From: Deltaproteobacteria bacterium
Lineage (GTDB): Bacteria > Bdellovibrionota > UBA2394
DNA: 64,000 nucleotides
Direction of reading: 5' to 3'
Assembly (NCBI GenBank): GCA_017302715.1
Contig: JAFLCD010000001.1
Coordinates: forward strand, 487,548 to 551,547
Translations under genes and position numbers: made by a program
Notes under the pieces: generated by a model
Told to the model about the DNA's origin: nothing
The model's database searches: none
What the model saw: only the letters and a program-made list of their open reading frames with translations
Part shown: positions 7,613-15,732 of the stretch, piece after piece
Layout of the letters: each line of letters opens with the position of its first letter
Numbering within the stretch: the stretch's first letter is position 1

Positions 7613-8560
7613 ATGACACAACTTACATCTGATATTTCCGTCGCTCCCACTTGGCTGTGGGCAGCTTTTTCCGTCGGTATTTTAATTCTTTTGATTATTG
7701 ATTTAAGTCTTTTTGGAAAAAGCTCACATAAAAACCCTCGTAAAATAGCGCTTATCGAAAGTGGAATTTGGATCGCCATCGCTTTGCTTTTTAATCTTTG
7801 GTTTGGATTTACATACGGAAAAGAACTCGGGCTTGAGTTTTTTACCGGATATCTCGTTGAGAAGAGTTTAAGTGTCGATAATTTATTTATCATTCTTTTG
7901 ATTTTTAGCGCGTTTAAAATTCCGGGCGCGTTTCAGCATCGAATTTTATTTTATGGAGTGCTTGGAGCGATTGTGCTTCGAGCTTTCTTTATTATTTTGG
8001 GAGCGCAGCTCTTGCAGTGGTTTCATTGGATTCTCTATATTTTTGGCGCCATTTTGGTTGTTACGGCGATTAAGTTTTTACGAGATACGAAAGAAAAGAC
8101 AGATGTAACAGAGAGTTGGTCTTTTCGATTTTTGAAGCGCATTATTCCTACGACTTCGGTTTGCAGTGAGAATCGCTTTTTTGTGATGGAAAATGGAATT
8201 CGAAAAGCTACTCCCTTATTTTTAGCACTCGTAATGATTGAAATGACGGACCTGATTTTTGCAGTGGATTCTATTCCTGCGGTTTTTGCGATTACTCAGG
8301 ATGCGTTTGTGGCTTTTGGTTCAAATATTTTAGCGGTTTTAGGGCTGCGAGCTCTTTATTTTGTCCTGGCAGATTGGGTTGGGAAGCTTCGGTATCTTAA
8401 GCCCGCACTAGCTGCGGTTTTGGGATTTATAGGAATTAAAATGCTTCTAATAGATTTTTTCAAAATTCCCAGCTCAGTCTCGCTGATCGTTATCTTTTCC
8501 ATTTTATTTATCGCGGCAGTTGGTAGCTGGTACGTAGCGCGAAAAGAAGCGCCATGCTAA
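7613..8560 (+). CDS. TerC/Alx family integral membrane protein
   Basis: A 315-residue protein with about eight or nine membrane helices. 'GYLVEKSLSVDNLFI' is the signature of the TerC family, and the later 'MIEMTDLIFAVDSIPAVFAI' carries its second acidic motif. The conserved Asp and Glu residues within the membrane are thought to bind Mn2+; family members export manganese and help metalate exported proteins. Alx, the closest E. coli relative, is controlled by a pH- and Mn-responsive riboswitch, but no such leader fits in the 33-base gap here. The gene overlaps the next one by 7 bases, so they are translationally coupled. Confidence 0.92.
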   Translation: MTQLTSDISVAPTWLWAAFSVGILILLIIDLSLFGKSSHKNPRKIALIESGIWIAIALLFNLWFGFTYGKELGLEFFTGYLVEKSLSVDNLFIILLIFSAFKIPGAFQHRILFYGVLGAIVLRAFFIILGAQLLQWFHWILYIFGAILVVTAIKFLRDTKEKTDVTESWSFRFLKRIIPTTSVCSENRFFVMENGIRKATPLFLALVMIEMTDLIFAVDSIPAVFAITQDAFVAFGSNILAVLGLRALYFVLADWVGKLRYLKPALAAVLGFIGIKMLLIDFFKIPSSVSLIVIFSILFIAAVGSWYVARKEAPC

Positions 8561-8871
8561 AACTTCAAATACTAAAAGCATTTATTGTGATCGGTTACTT
8601 CGAAGGAATTTCTTTTCTGCTCTTGTTGGGCGTCGCTATGCCGCTAAAATATATATGGGAATCTCCAGAGTGGGTTCGAATAATTGGCATGGCTCACGGC
8701 GTTCTGTTTTTACTTTATATTGCCATCGCAACACTGGCGGCCATTCAACTCGAATGGAGTAAAAAGAAATTATTTTTTAGCTACGCGGCAGCCGTCTTGC
8801 CGCTTGGGCCCTTCTTATTTGATAAATGGTTCCTTACAAAATCAGATTGGACGAAGGCTTCAGAGTCTTAA
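8554..8871 (+). CDS. DUF3817 family membrane protein
   Basis: A 105-residue protein with three predicted membrane helices. It begins 'KAFIVIGYFEGISFLLLLGVAMPLKY', typical of DUF3817, and contains the family's 'GMAHGVLFLLYIA' and 'FDKWFL' segments. The function is unknown. It overlaps the terC-type gene by 7 bases. Confidence 0.8.
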   Translation: MLKLQILKAFIVIGYFEGISFLLLLGVAMPLKYIWESPEWVRIIGMAHGVLFLLYIAIATLAAIQLEWSKKKLFFSYAAAVLPLGPFLFDKWFLTKSDWTKASES

Positions 8872-8893
8872 CTTCAACTTAAGAACAATTCGG

Positions 8894-8935
8894 TTGATCC
8901 ATTTAGAGGTAATCACGTATTGAGAATGATTATCA
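8894..8935 (+). promoter_or_regulatory. Fur box over the promoter of the PhnD-type importer
   Basis: TGAGAATGATTATCA (8921-8935) matches the 7-1-7 Fur consensus TGATAATNATTATCA at all but one defined position. The wider 17-mer 8920-8936 is a near-perfect palindrome. A promoter TTGATC (8894-8899), 18-base spacer, TATTGA (8918-8923) overlaps the box, so bound Fur would block RNA polymerase. AAGGAG (8938-8943) and the ATG at 8952 follow at once. Confidence 0.82.
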
Positions 8936-8951
8936 ATAAGGAGTATTCAAA

Positions 8952-9839
8952 ATGTTTAAAAAATTAGTCCACTTTGTTTTTTTGTTTGTCATGGTTTTTG
9001 CACTCACCCCCAAAGTTTTTGCAGATAAAAATATTACGCCCATCGTCTTTGCGTTGAAGCCCGATAAAAATCCAGACGCGATGATTGAAGAAAGAAAATC
9101 TTTAGAAGCTTTTCTTTCAAAAGAATTGCAAGCGCCTGTGAAGGTGATTGTGCCGTTGAGTTCAGCCGTTATTCTTGAAGGTTTCGCCAATGGGAGCATT
9201 GATCTCGCATTTTTGAGTTCTCTCGATATGTTAAATGCGATTGATCAAAAGTCGGCTCAAACTCTCTTAGGAGTAAAGATAGATGGAAAAACTTTTTATG
9301 AAAGTTATTGGGTAAGTCTAAAAGATAAACCTTACAAAAATATTAAAGATCTTCGCGGCAAACCCATTGCCTTTGCGAGCCGAACAAGTACGTCAGGTTA
9401 TTTAATTCCCCATGCGAGCTTGATTAAGAAAGGATTTTTGAAAGAGAAAGAAAATCCCGAAACCTTTTTTGGAAAAGGAAATGTTTGGTATGGCACGGGA
9501 TACGTTTCAGGAATTGAACAAGTTCTTCAAGGCCAAGCCGAGGCCGCTGCCGTTAGCGATTATGTGATCAATAAAGATAAATATTTAACACCAGAACAGA
9601 AGGCGAAATTAAAGATTGTGGATCGACAAGGTCCTATTCCAACGCATGTGATTGCGATTCGATCTACTTTAGATAAAAAGAATCAGGATCGTCTTCGAGC
9701 GGCATTGAAGAAAATGAATATCGATCAGAATATATCTCTCAGAGATAAACTCTTTAATTCAACTCTTGCCGAAATAAAGCAAGAGAAGCACCTAGCGGGA
9801 ACTAAAGAAGCTTTGCAACTTACTGGGGCAAAACTTTGA
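8952..9839 (+). CDS. PhnD-like periplasmic substrate-binding protein of an ABC importer, Fur-regulated
   Basis: A 295-residue protein with a signal peptide (cleavage after VFA at residue ~24). 'ITPIVFALKPDKNPDAMIEERKS', 'GSIDLAFLSSLDML' and 'DLRGKPIAFASRTSTSGYLIPHASL' are hallmarks of the PF12974 phosphonate-binding family (PhnD). The usual ligands are phosphonates, phosphite or related oxyanions, but the family shares its fold with ferric-binding proteins. Here the gene sits directly under a strong Fur box, so an iron-linked substrate should be considered. AAGGAG is spaced 8 bases from the ATG. It is followed by its ATPase and permease. No C-P lyase genes are nearby. Confidence 0.85.
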   Translation: MFKKLVHFVFLFVMVFALTPKVFADKNITPIVFALKPDKNPDAMIEERKSLEAFLSKELQAPVKVIVPLSSAVILEGFANGSIDLAFLSSLDMLNAIDQKSAQTLLGVKIDGKTFYESYWVSLKDKPYKNIKDLRGKPIAFASRTSTSGYLIPHASLIKKGFLKEKENPETFFGKGNVWYGTGYVSGIEQVLQGQAEAAAVSDYVINKDKYLTPEQKAKLKIVDRQGPIPTHVIAIRSTLDKKNQDRLRAALKKMNIDQNISLRDKLFNSTLAEIKQEKHLAGTKEALQLTGAKL

Positions 9840-9840
9840 A

Positions 9841-10488
9841 GTGATTCACTCCGCTTCTTTATTAAAAATTCAAGCGGGTGGATTGAAGCGCGGAGAGAGG
9901 TGGCTCTTTCGAGATTTGAATCTTGAAATTCCGAAGGGCCACTTTTTAGGAGTCCAAGGCCCATCTGGAATTGGAAAGACCAGCCTGCTTGAAATAATGG
10001 CTCGCACTTCGATTCTGACAGAGGGAAGGTTAGAGCGATCTTCTTCTATCGCTTGGATCGATCAGCACTCTTCGTTAACTGCAAATCTTTCGGTCGAAGA
10101 AAATATTTTGCTGGGTGGTTTGCATAGACGTCGATGGTTTCAAACTCTTTTTGGGCTCTCCTCTTTAAAGACAGATGAAATCTCTGAGATTTTAAAATCT
10201 CTCGATCTTCAAGTTTCGCCGCATTCTAAAGTAGGATTGCTTTCAGGCGGCGAACGTCAAAGAGTTTCGATTGCAAGAGCGCTTTTTCAAAACGCTGATC
10301 TTCTGCTTGCCGATGAACCCGTGTCGATGCTGCCGGATACACTTCAAACTAAATCTCTTCAGCTTTTAAAAGATAGAACCGTCGAAGGTACGAGTGTCAT
10401 CTGTGCTCTTCACAATGAGCAACTTCTTAAGATGTATGCGGATCAAATTTTGGTGATCGATCAAAGCGGATGGAGATTGATTTCGTGA
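9841..10488 (+). CDS. ABC transporter ATP-binding protein (PhnC-like)
   Basis: A 215-residue ATPase. The Walker A motif is GPSGIGKTSLLE (residues ~39-50), the signature is LSGGERQRVSIARAL, and the Walker B is ADLLLADEPVSML. The frame starts with GTG at 9841, one base after the stop of the binding protein, so translation is coupled. It energises the importer formed with the next permease. The length is on the short side for PhnC (usually 250-270). Confidence 0.9.
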   Translation: MIHSASLLKIQAGGLKRGERWLFRDLNLEIPKGHFLGVQGPSGIGKTSLLEIMARTSILTEGRLERSSSIAWIDQHSSLTANLSVEENILLGGLHRRRWFQTLFGLSSLKTDEISEILKSLDLQVSPHSKVGLLSGGERQRVSIARALFQNADLLLADEPVSMLPDTLQTKSLQLLKDRTVEGTSVICALHNEQLLKMYADQILVIDQSGWRLIS

Positions 10489-10504
10489 TTGTGAAAGATA
10501 AATT

Positions 10505-11287
10505 ATGAAAGACAGATTGATTTTTCAGAGATCCATTTCTTTTTATTTTTCATTTCTTGTTATTGCGTCTGCTGTTTTGTGGTCCCTTCTTTCTTTTGAT
10601 CTGCCAGATAGAGAATTAAATTATTTTGAAAACGGAGTGCGCTTTTTAAAAAGATTTTTTCCGCCTGATTTTTCTATATGGCGAACTGTGCTTGAGAGTT
10701 TTTTAGAAACTCTTCGCATCGCCATTTTAGCAACCCTTCTGGCAATTATTTTCTCTATTCCCATTGCTTTCTGCGGATCGAGACTTCATCGAAATGCATG
10801 GCTACGCTATTTGATACGATTCTCTTTAAATGCGATTCGCACTATTCCTAGTTTAATTTGGGCGCTTCTAGCTGTGGCTCTTGTGGGACCACATCCTTTA
10901 GCAGGTGTGATTGCGTTAAGTTTTTATAGCTTAGGTTATTTGGGAAAATTTTTTATCGATGCATTGAATGCAGTTGATTTAAATATTGCTCGTCATCTGC
11001 GAGCAACCGGCGCGCACAATATTCAAGCATTTCAGTATGGTATTTTCGCTTCGGTTAAACCCGTGATCGTCAGCCATTCGCTTTGGATGCTGGAGTATAA
11101 TATTCGGTCGGCTTCCATCATTGGATATGTAGGAGCGGGAGGCCTAGGAACTTTGCTTCACCAATACCAAGAATATTATCAATGGAACCGATTCTGTACG
11201 GTTCTGATTGTTATTTTTATTGTCGTTCTTCTCTTAGATGCTGCAAACGAAATTTATCGTAAAAAGCATCTCGTAGAGAGAACTTAA
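10505..11287 (+). CDS. ABC transporter permease (PhnE-like)
   Basis: A 260-residue inner-membrane permease with about six helices. The EAA-loop region ('HLRATGAHNIQAFQYGIFASVKP') and 'SASIIGYVGAGGLGTLLHQ' match PhnE-type permeases of the BPD transport family. It presumably forms a homodimer with the preceding ATPase and the PhnD-like binding protein. It ends the three-gene unit and converges on mscL, 6 bases away. Confidence 0.9.
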   Translation: MKDRLIFQRSISFYFSFLVIASAVLWSLLSFDLPDRELNYFENGVRFLKRFFPPDFSIWRTVLESFLETLRIAILATLLAIIFSIPIAFCGSRLHRNAWLRYLIRFSLNAIRTIPSLIWALLAVALVGPHPLAGVIALSFYSLGYLGKFFIDALNAVDLNIARHLRATGAHNIQAFQYGIFASVKPVIVSHSLWMLEYNIRSASIIGYVGAGGLGTLLHQYQEYYQWNRFCTVLIVIFIVVLLLDAANEIYRKKHLVERT

Positions 11288-11293
11288 AAATAA

Positions 11294-11593
11294 TTATTTC
11301 TTCGCCACTTTTTCTTCGCGCAAAACAAATTTTGCAAACATAAAAACGACGAATGCAACGATAAGAAAATCGATTGCTGCTCCTAAGACTTTTCCGTAAA
11401 GAATTCCGTCGTAACTAAGTTTACGAATATCATCGACGTTGGCAGCTTTCAGGGCCGGTTGAAAAATGAGCGGCATCAATAAATCGTTCACAAGACTCGA
11501 GATCAAATCGTTGAGTTTTCCTCCGATCACAACAGCAATTGCGAGTCCGATGACGCCGTAAGTTTTTAAAAACTGAAAAAATTCCTTAGTCAT
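11294..11593 (-). CDS. mscL: Large-conductance mechanosensitive channel, short form
   Basis: A 99-residue MscL homologue. The first helix, 'GLAIAVVIGGKLNDLISSLVNDLLMPLI', carries the small-residue face that lines the pore. The second helix, 'AAIDFLIVAFVVFMFAKFVLR', is followed almost at once by the end. The E. coli protein has 136 residues, so the C-terminal cytoplasmic helical bundle is missing and the periplasmic loop is short. The channel opens on hypo-osmotic shock to release solutes. It converges on the ABC permease gene. Confidence 0.9.
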   Translation of the reverse strand: MTKEFFQFLKTYGVIGLAIAVVIGGKLNDLISSLVNDLLMPLIFQPALKAANVDDIRKLSYDGILYGKVLGAAIDFLIVAFVVFMFAKFVLREEKVAKK

Positions 11594-11735
11594 AAATTTC
11601 CTCTCAGATACCTAAAGAACAGAATTTCAAGGCAAATGTCAGCGAGAAAAGATCATTTTCTTGGGGCGGAGCAGAATCTAATTTCCTTTGAGATTGTGAT
11701 CTCTCACCTGAAAATAGAAGGTGGGGGAGGTTCGC

Positions 11736-13328
11736 ATGGGGAGCGCGTTTGATCGTGCTTTGCGAGGATCGTTTGTCGCATTTTCTGGATTCGTTCAGCT
11801 TACCTGCTTTCAGGATTTTTTAGATCGTCCTCCTGCGGGTTCAATCTGCAAAGAACATATGTTCTATGTCGATGCGACAAATGAATTCATTTCAGAAACT
11901 TCATGCCATCTCAAAAATAATCAAACTGTTTATGCCTATCAAAAGGATTCTGAGCTTCTGCTAGATATCAAAGGTGCGTCGGGTGGACAAATAGTAGGCC
12001 AAGAGGAACAATCCAATCGCACTGAAATTTTTCAAGATTGCGACAGTATGAGATCTCGCATAGAGAATTTATCTCTTTTTGAATCTAGAAAATTTTCTAT
12101 TCCTACAAATCACGAATTTGTTTCAAAAGAAAGTGTATTGCTCGTGGCTTCAGAGCAAACGTGTGCGCTTCTCGACAATGATTTGCAAGATTATATTCAT
12201 ACGTATCTCAGTGAAGGGCGAAATGAATCTCGAACACTTTGCATTCCTCAAGATCTCATTCAAAAAAAAGATCCATCCTTGATTCGTACTTTTTTAAAAG
12301 ATCAAGTTTCAGGAATAAATGGAGTTATTCTTTTAGGTTCGGATATTCCGCCGTTTGAGTTTTTTTTAAGATCGGGTTTAGGAACTCAGTGGGTCTCTTA
12401 CGATTACGGAACAACAGATTTACCTTACGGAGAATTTAATTCTCATTTCTGGAGTAAGCCGCGTTCAAAGCATTCTCCTGGAATTGCAGAAAATATTTAT
12501 AAGTCCGAAAATTTTATTTATAAAATGACGTCTCCAACTTCGTTTACTTACGATCTTGATAGATTTGTTTCTAACTTTGGAAACGGGGCGTACCAACAGA
12601 AACTTTGGGTGAGTCGATGGCTATCGATGGCTGTGACGCCCGAAAATTTAAAATCAGAATTTAGAAATTTTTTAAACAGACGAAAAAATTATAAGCCTTA
12701 TGATTCTCAGCGATTAGTTTTATCTCGAGGAGCTGAGAGCTTTATGTTGAATCCTGGAGATCATAGTTTTTATTCAACGCTTTCAGATGACGTAAAATTT
12801 TGGAATTTTTTCGCGAATTTTCAAAACGAGGCGCTGATTTATCCTGAGTCAGATATGGCGAGCTTGATTAAGCAGATGGATCCGTCCACGACGATTCTCT
12901 CTTTAACCGAGCATGGAAATGCAGAAGCTATGGGAAATATTTTTCCTCAAACCATTCTGTCGCTTTCAAAACTTCCTGCGCTCGTTAATTTTGGCGGATG
13001 TGAGACGGGGGCGTGGGGATACGCGGCCGGTTCGGAGACCTCGCTCTTAGCAAGTGTCTTTAGTATTTCAGAGCCACCAATTGGAGTGATCGCAAGCCAA
13101 GGCATCACTTCGATGCCTACGTTTGGAAGGCCCGATATCGTGAACGCCGAAATTTTACTCAGCCGATGGAAGTCTGGGCAAAGCTTGGGTTCGCGCCTCA
13201 TTGAAACTTTTGAAGCCAATCTTGAAGACTGGAGAACGAGACCGTTCTCGTCATTTCAACCCGCTGCTTTTCCAGCTCAACTTTTTCACACCGTTTCTAT
13301 TTTCGGCGATGGTACCTTGGAAAACTAA
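11736..13328 (+). CDS. Gingipain-like (peptidase C25-type, clan CD) exported protease
   Basis: About 530 residues from the ATG at 11736, chosen because GGGGGAGG ends 5 bases upstream (an in-frame GTG at 11721 lies before it). The N-terminus is a signal or lipoprotein-like peptide ending in QLTC. The layout of C25 peptidases can be followed: 'GINGVILLGSDIPPFEF', 'TTDLPYGEFNSHFW', 'KLWVSRWL', then 'ILSLTEHGN' (candidate catalytic His) and 'LPALVNFGGCETGAWGY' (candidate catalytic Cys), followed by 'PPIGVIASQGITSM'. The His-Gly then Cys-x-(T/N)-G order fits a caspase-fold dyad. No adhesin or type IX sorting domain follows. The assignment is by motif pattern only. Confidence 0.6.
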   Translation: MGSAFDRALRGSFVAFSGFVQLTCFQDFLDRPPAGSICKEHMFYVDATNEFISETSCHLKNNQTVYAYQKDSELLLDIKGASGGQIVGQEEQSNRTEIFQDCDSMRSRIENLSLFESRKFSIPTNHEFVSKESVLLVASEQTCALLDNDLQDYIHTYLSEGRNESRTLCIPQDLIQKKDPSLIRTFLKDQVSGINGVILLGSDIPPFEFFLRSGLGTQWVSYDYGTTDLPYGEFNSHFWSKPRSKHSPGIAENIYKSENFIYKMTSPTSFTYDLDRFVSNFGNGAYQQKLWVSRWLSMAVTPENLKSEFRNFLNRRKNYKPYDSQRLVLSRGAESFMLNPGDHSFYSTLSDDVKFWNFFANFQNEALIYPESDMASLIKQMDPSTTILSLTEHGNAEAMGNIFPQTILSLSKLPALVNFGGCETGAWGYAAGSETSLLASVFSISEPPIGVIASQGITSMPTFGRPDIVNAEILLSRWKSGQSLGSRLIETFEANLEDWRTRPFSSFQPAAFPAQLFHTVSIFGDGTLEN

Positions 13329-14359
13329 AAATAATCGGGAGCGATAAAATCCGGAGCGAGCGGATAGCGAAACGATCTATAGGATTTAATTTTTGGCCGG
13401 CCTGCCTCTCGATAAATTTGATCCCAAAATTCCGCTAACAAAAGTGAAGCTCTTGCCATTTGATCTACAATAAGTGGTTCGAATTTTTTTGCCACTTTTT
13501 CTGGAGCTTCGCGTTTGGCATAGATTTTAAATTCCATTCCATATTTGTTAATGGAAGTTCGAGATGGTTTTAAAATTTTATCTATATCTTCTAATTTTTT
13601 CAGATCATTTCTGGCTGAAACACTTAAGTCGCGCATTCGTTCAATCACGGATTTTTTAGAAAGCTTTTCTTTTCTATTCAGACGAGCTTTAGAATAAATT
13701 TTTTCGACTAAATTTAGATCGAGCTCATCCACAATTTGAGTTTCATAGTATGAATGAATGCCTCCGCGCTTTTTTGCCCACCCATCGTAATCCAGAACAT
13801 TATGATAGGGTTGCGCCGCGTCTCCTACAAAATGCCCCATCACGCCCATTGCTACTAACATTTGATAAATAGCTTCATTGTAGGGGAAGTCATCGTCTTG
13901 TTTATCTTCTCGCGTTTTTGGTTTCTCTTCGCCTACAGCTTGGCCTGCATTTTTGAGAGCCAGTTTATAAAACTGATCTGCTCTCCACCAAACAGAGCCC
14001 ATTTTTTCATTGAGATCCTTAGGCTTGATTCCTAACTTTTTTGCAATCGCTTTGAAATCAGATGAAAGATTTTCGAGAGTAGTTTCTGCCACTTCAGGAT
14101 TTAAATAGTGGCTAGGATTTCCTACGGAAAGTTTTGCGGCCTCTAAAGACCTCCAATGAATATCGGGGATATTGCAGAGATGTCCGAGTTGATGTCCTCT
14201 CGCCTCCAAAAATTCTTTAAAGTCTTTTTCTTCGACGAGTCGGCTTGCGGCTTCACAAATGGCGTGATGTCCTCGTTCGCCCCAGGCGAATGCGGCTGAA
14301 CTTGAAATCAGAACAACTAAAATAAAAGAATTAAAAATAAAAAATGGCATGCCCTTCAT
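13325..14359 (-). CDS. Exported S1/P1-type nuclease family protein
   Basis: A 344-residue protein. The signal peptide ends AAFA, exposing Trp26 as the mature N-terminus, as in S1/P1 nucleases where W1 binds zinc; H31 sits five residues later as H6 does in P1. PDIHW, PSHYLNPE and GHFVGDAAQPYH (His-x3-Asp-x5-His, the spacing of H116, D120 and H126) continue the three-zinc site, as does IHSYYE. In P1 the last position is Asp; here it is Glu. The enzyme would cleave single-stranded nucleic acids or act as a zinc phosphodiesterase in the periplasm or outside. A strong hairpin with a T-run covers its start codon (see terminator). It converges on the protease gene with a 4-base overlap. Confidence 0.85.
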   Translation of the reverse strand: MKGMPFFIFNSFILVVLISSSAAFAWGERGHHAICEAASRLVEEKDFKEFLEARGHQLGHLCNIPDIHWRSLEAAKLSVGNPSHYLNPEVAETTLENLSSDFKAIAKKLGIKPKDLNEKMGSVWWRADQFYKLALKNAGQAVGEEKPKTREDKQDDDFPYNEAIYQMLVAMGVMGHFVGDAAQPYHNVLDYDGWAKKRGGIHSYYETQIVDELDLNLVEKIYSKARLNRKEKLSKKSVIERMRDLSVSARNDLKKLEDIDKILKPSRTSINKYGMEFKIYAKREAPEKVAKKFEPLIVDQMARASLLLAEFWDQIYREAGRPKIKSYRSFRYPLAPDFIAPDYF

Positions 14360-14375
14360 TGTGAGGACATGCCAT
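14331..14375 (-). terminator. Terminator-like hairpin that encloses the nuclease start codon
   Basis: On the minus strand an 11-bp stem (arms 14375-14365 and 14354-14344, one G-T pair) with a 10-base loop is followed by TTTTTTATTTTT. It lies 31 bases after the FadL-type gene's stop, as expected of its terminator. The loop holds the ATG (14359-14357) of the downstream nuclease, and the descending arm and T-run are its first codons. Confidence 0.75.
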
Positions 14376-14406
14376 CAAGTCTGTCTAAAGAAAAGAAATC
14401 CTTCTC

Positions 14407-15672
14407 TTAAAACTTAAATTGGTAATCAAGCACGGCAAAGAAGACTCTAAGCGCGTACTTTCCTTTAAAAACCTTAAGATCCAACGCTGGAGTTTCAATA
14501 TCCGTCGAGACATGGCTGTATTGACCATAATTAAGTGCCATCCCAAAAATATGTTTGCCGATATCATACTGTCCACCAAGTGCAGCTCCGTAGTAGTCAG
14601 CCGAAGGAGCCAGCGCTGGGTTAGGAGTGGTTTTGCTGGTAACTGTTTTGTCCCACACAACTCCCGCTCCTGTTCTAAGTTTTCTCTGATTTGCTAATTG
14701 AAAAGTATATTCACTTCCTACGTGAATCGTATGTCCATCTTTATAATTAAGCGGTCCTTTAGTTTGCTCTGCCGTAAAAATATTAGTGTCGATAACTGGA
14801 GCATCTTCTTTAATGACTGAATTTTCTGTGTATTCATAAGTTACAACGCTTAAGAAGCGATCTTTGATCCATTCATAGGATGCGCCAACTTGTAATTGAG
14901 CAGGAATAGAAATCTTTTGAGTTGTGCGTGCATCGACTCCTGTAGGACTTGCAGCAGAAAGAATATTTGTATTTCCCGAAAGTTCGAGATCGAGTTGAGG
15001 GCGATAGGTAACTCCAAAAGAGAGCCCGCCGATATCATTGACCAAGGCTCCCACTTTAAGTCCTTGAGCATCCCAGGTGGAAACAGAACTGTCGAGAACA
15101 GCAGAGTAAGTCGCATCCGCAAAAACTCCGATAGTTTTATCGTATCGTGTATAAGCCACTTTATAAGTTGCTCCCAACGAAAAGTGATCGTGGAGTTTTA
15201 CAGAAACAGCGGGGGCAATTTCAATTCGAACCAATTGATTGCCGTATTCTTTTCCTAAAAAGTTAGGTCCGTAGTTAATGTTCTTATATTTTCCACCTTG
15301 AAGTGCGGTTGGATAAACGGCGAATCCAAAAGAGATGCGATCCGTCCAAGGGTAAACAGCTCCCATATAAAAGAGGGGACCGTAATTGATATCTGTTTTT
15401 CTCTGTTGGTTGTCGGCTCCGATAGGAGCTTCGTATCCAAACATCAATGTGCTGGAGTTGAAAGCTAAGCTTGGACGCTTCACATACGCCATCGTTGCAG
15501 GATTATAAAAAGGTCCGTAAGCATCATCGACGATCGTGACGTGATTTCCACCCATCGAGACGTAGCGAGAGCCGTAAAGTAAGTCTAAATCAAGACCCCC
15601 GGCCTTCACTTGAAGTGAAACAAAACTTAACAAAACAAAAATAAATAAAAATGCGATTCTTTTCATGAACAT
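14407..15672 (-). CDS. OmpP1/FadL-family outer-membrane transporter
   Basis: About 421 residues. After a signal peptide (cleavage near KAGG) the mature protein begins 'GLDLDLLYGSRYVSMGGNHVTIVDDAYGPFYNPA', which is the FadL/OmpP1 N-terminal hatch with the family's 'G...MGGA...DDA.A.YNPA' pattern. The rest is a 14-strand-type barrel ending in a terminal aromatic (KF). Such channels carry long-chain fatty acids or aromatic hydrocarbons across the outer membrane. The start is taken at the ATG at 15672, with GGAAG 10 bases upstream; a second ATG at 15666 is possible. It is divergent from phoB. Confidence 0.85.
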   Translation of the reverse strand: MFMKRIAFLFIFVLLSFVSLQVKAGGLDLDLLYGSRYVSMGGNHVTIVDDAYGPFYNPATMAYVKRPSLAFNSSTLMFGYEAPIGADNQQRKTDINYGPLFYMGAVYPWTDRISFGFAVYPTALQGGKYKNINYGPNFLGKEYGNQLVRIEIAPAVSVKLHDHFSLGATYKVAYTRYDKTIGVFADATYSAVLDSSVSTWDAQGLKVGALVNDIGGLSFGVTYRPQLDLELSGNTNILSAASPTGVDARTTQKISIPAQLQVGASYEWIKDRFLSVVTYEYTENSVIKEDAPVIDTNIFTAEQTKGPLNYKDGHTIHVGSEYTFQLANQRKLRTGAGVVWDKTVTSKTTPNPALAPSADYYGAALGGQYDIGKHIFGMALNYGQYSHVSTDIETPALDLKVFKGKYALRVFFAVLDYQFKF

Positions 15673-15695
15673 AATCTTGATCTTCCATGAATCAA

Positions 15696-15723
15696 TTGAA
15701 AAGCAAAATTGTCTAGGTAAGAT
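15696..15723 (+). promoter_or_regulatory. Candidate promoter of phoB-phoR
   Basis: TTGAAA (15696-15701), 16-base spacer, TAAGAT (15718-15723). The -10 box ends 9 bases before the GTG start of phoB and there is no Shine-Dalgarno, so the message could be leaderless. Confidence 0.42.
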
Positions 15724-15732
15724 GAAATCTGG

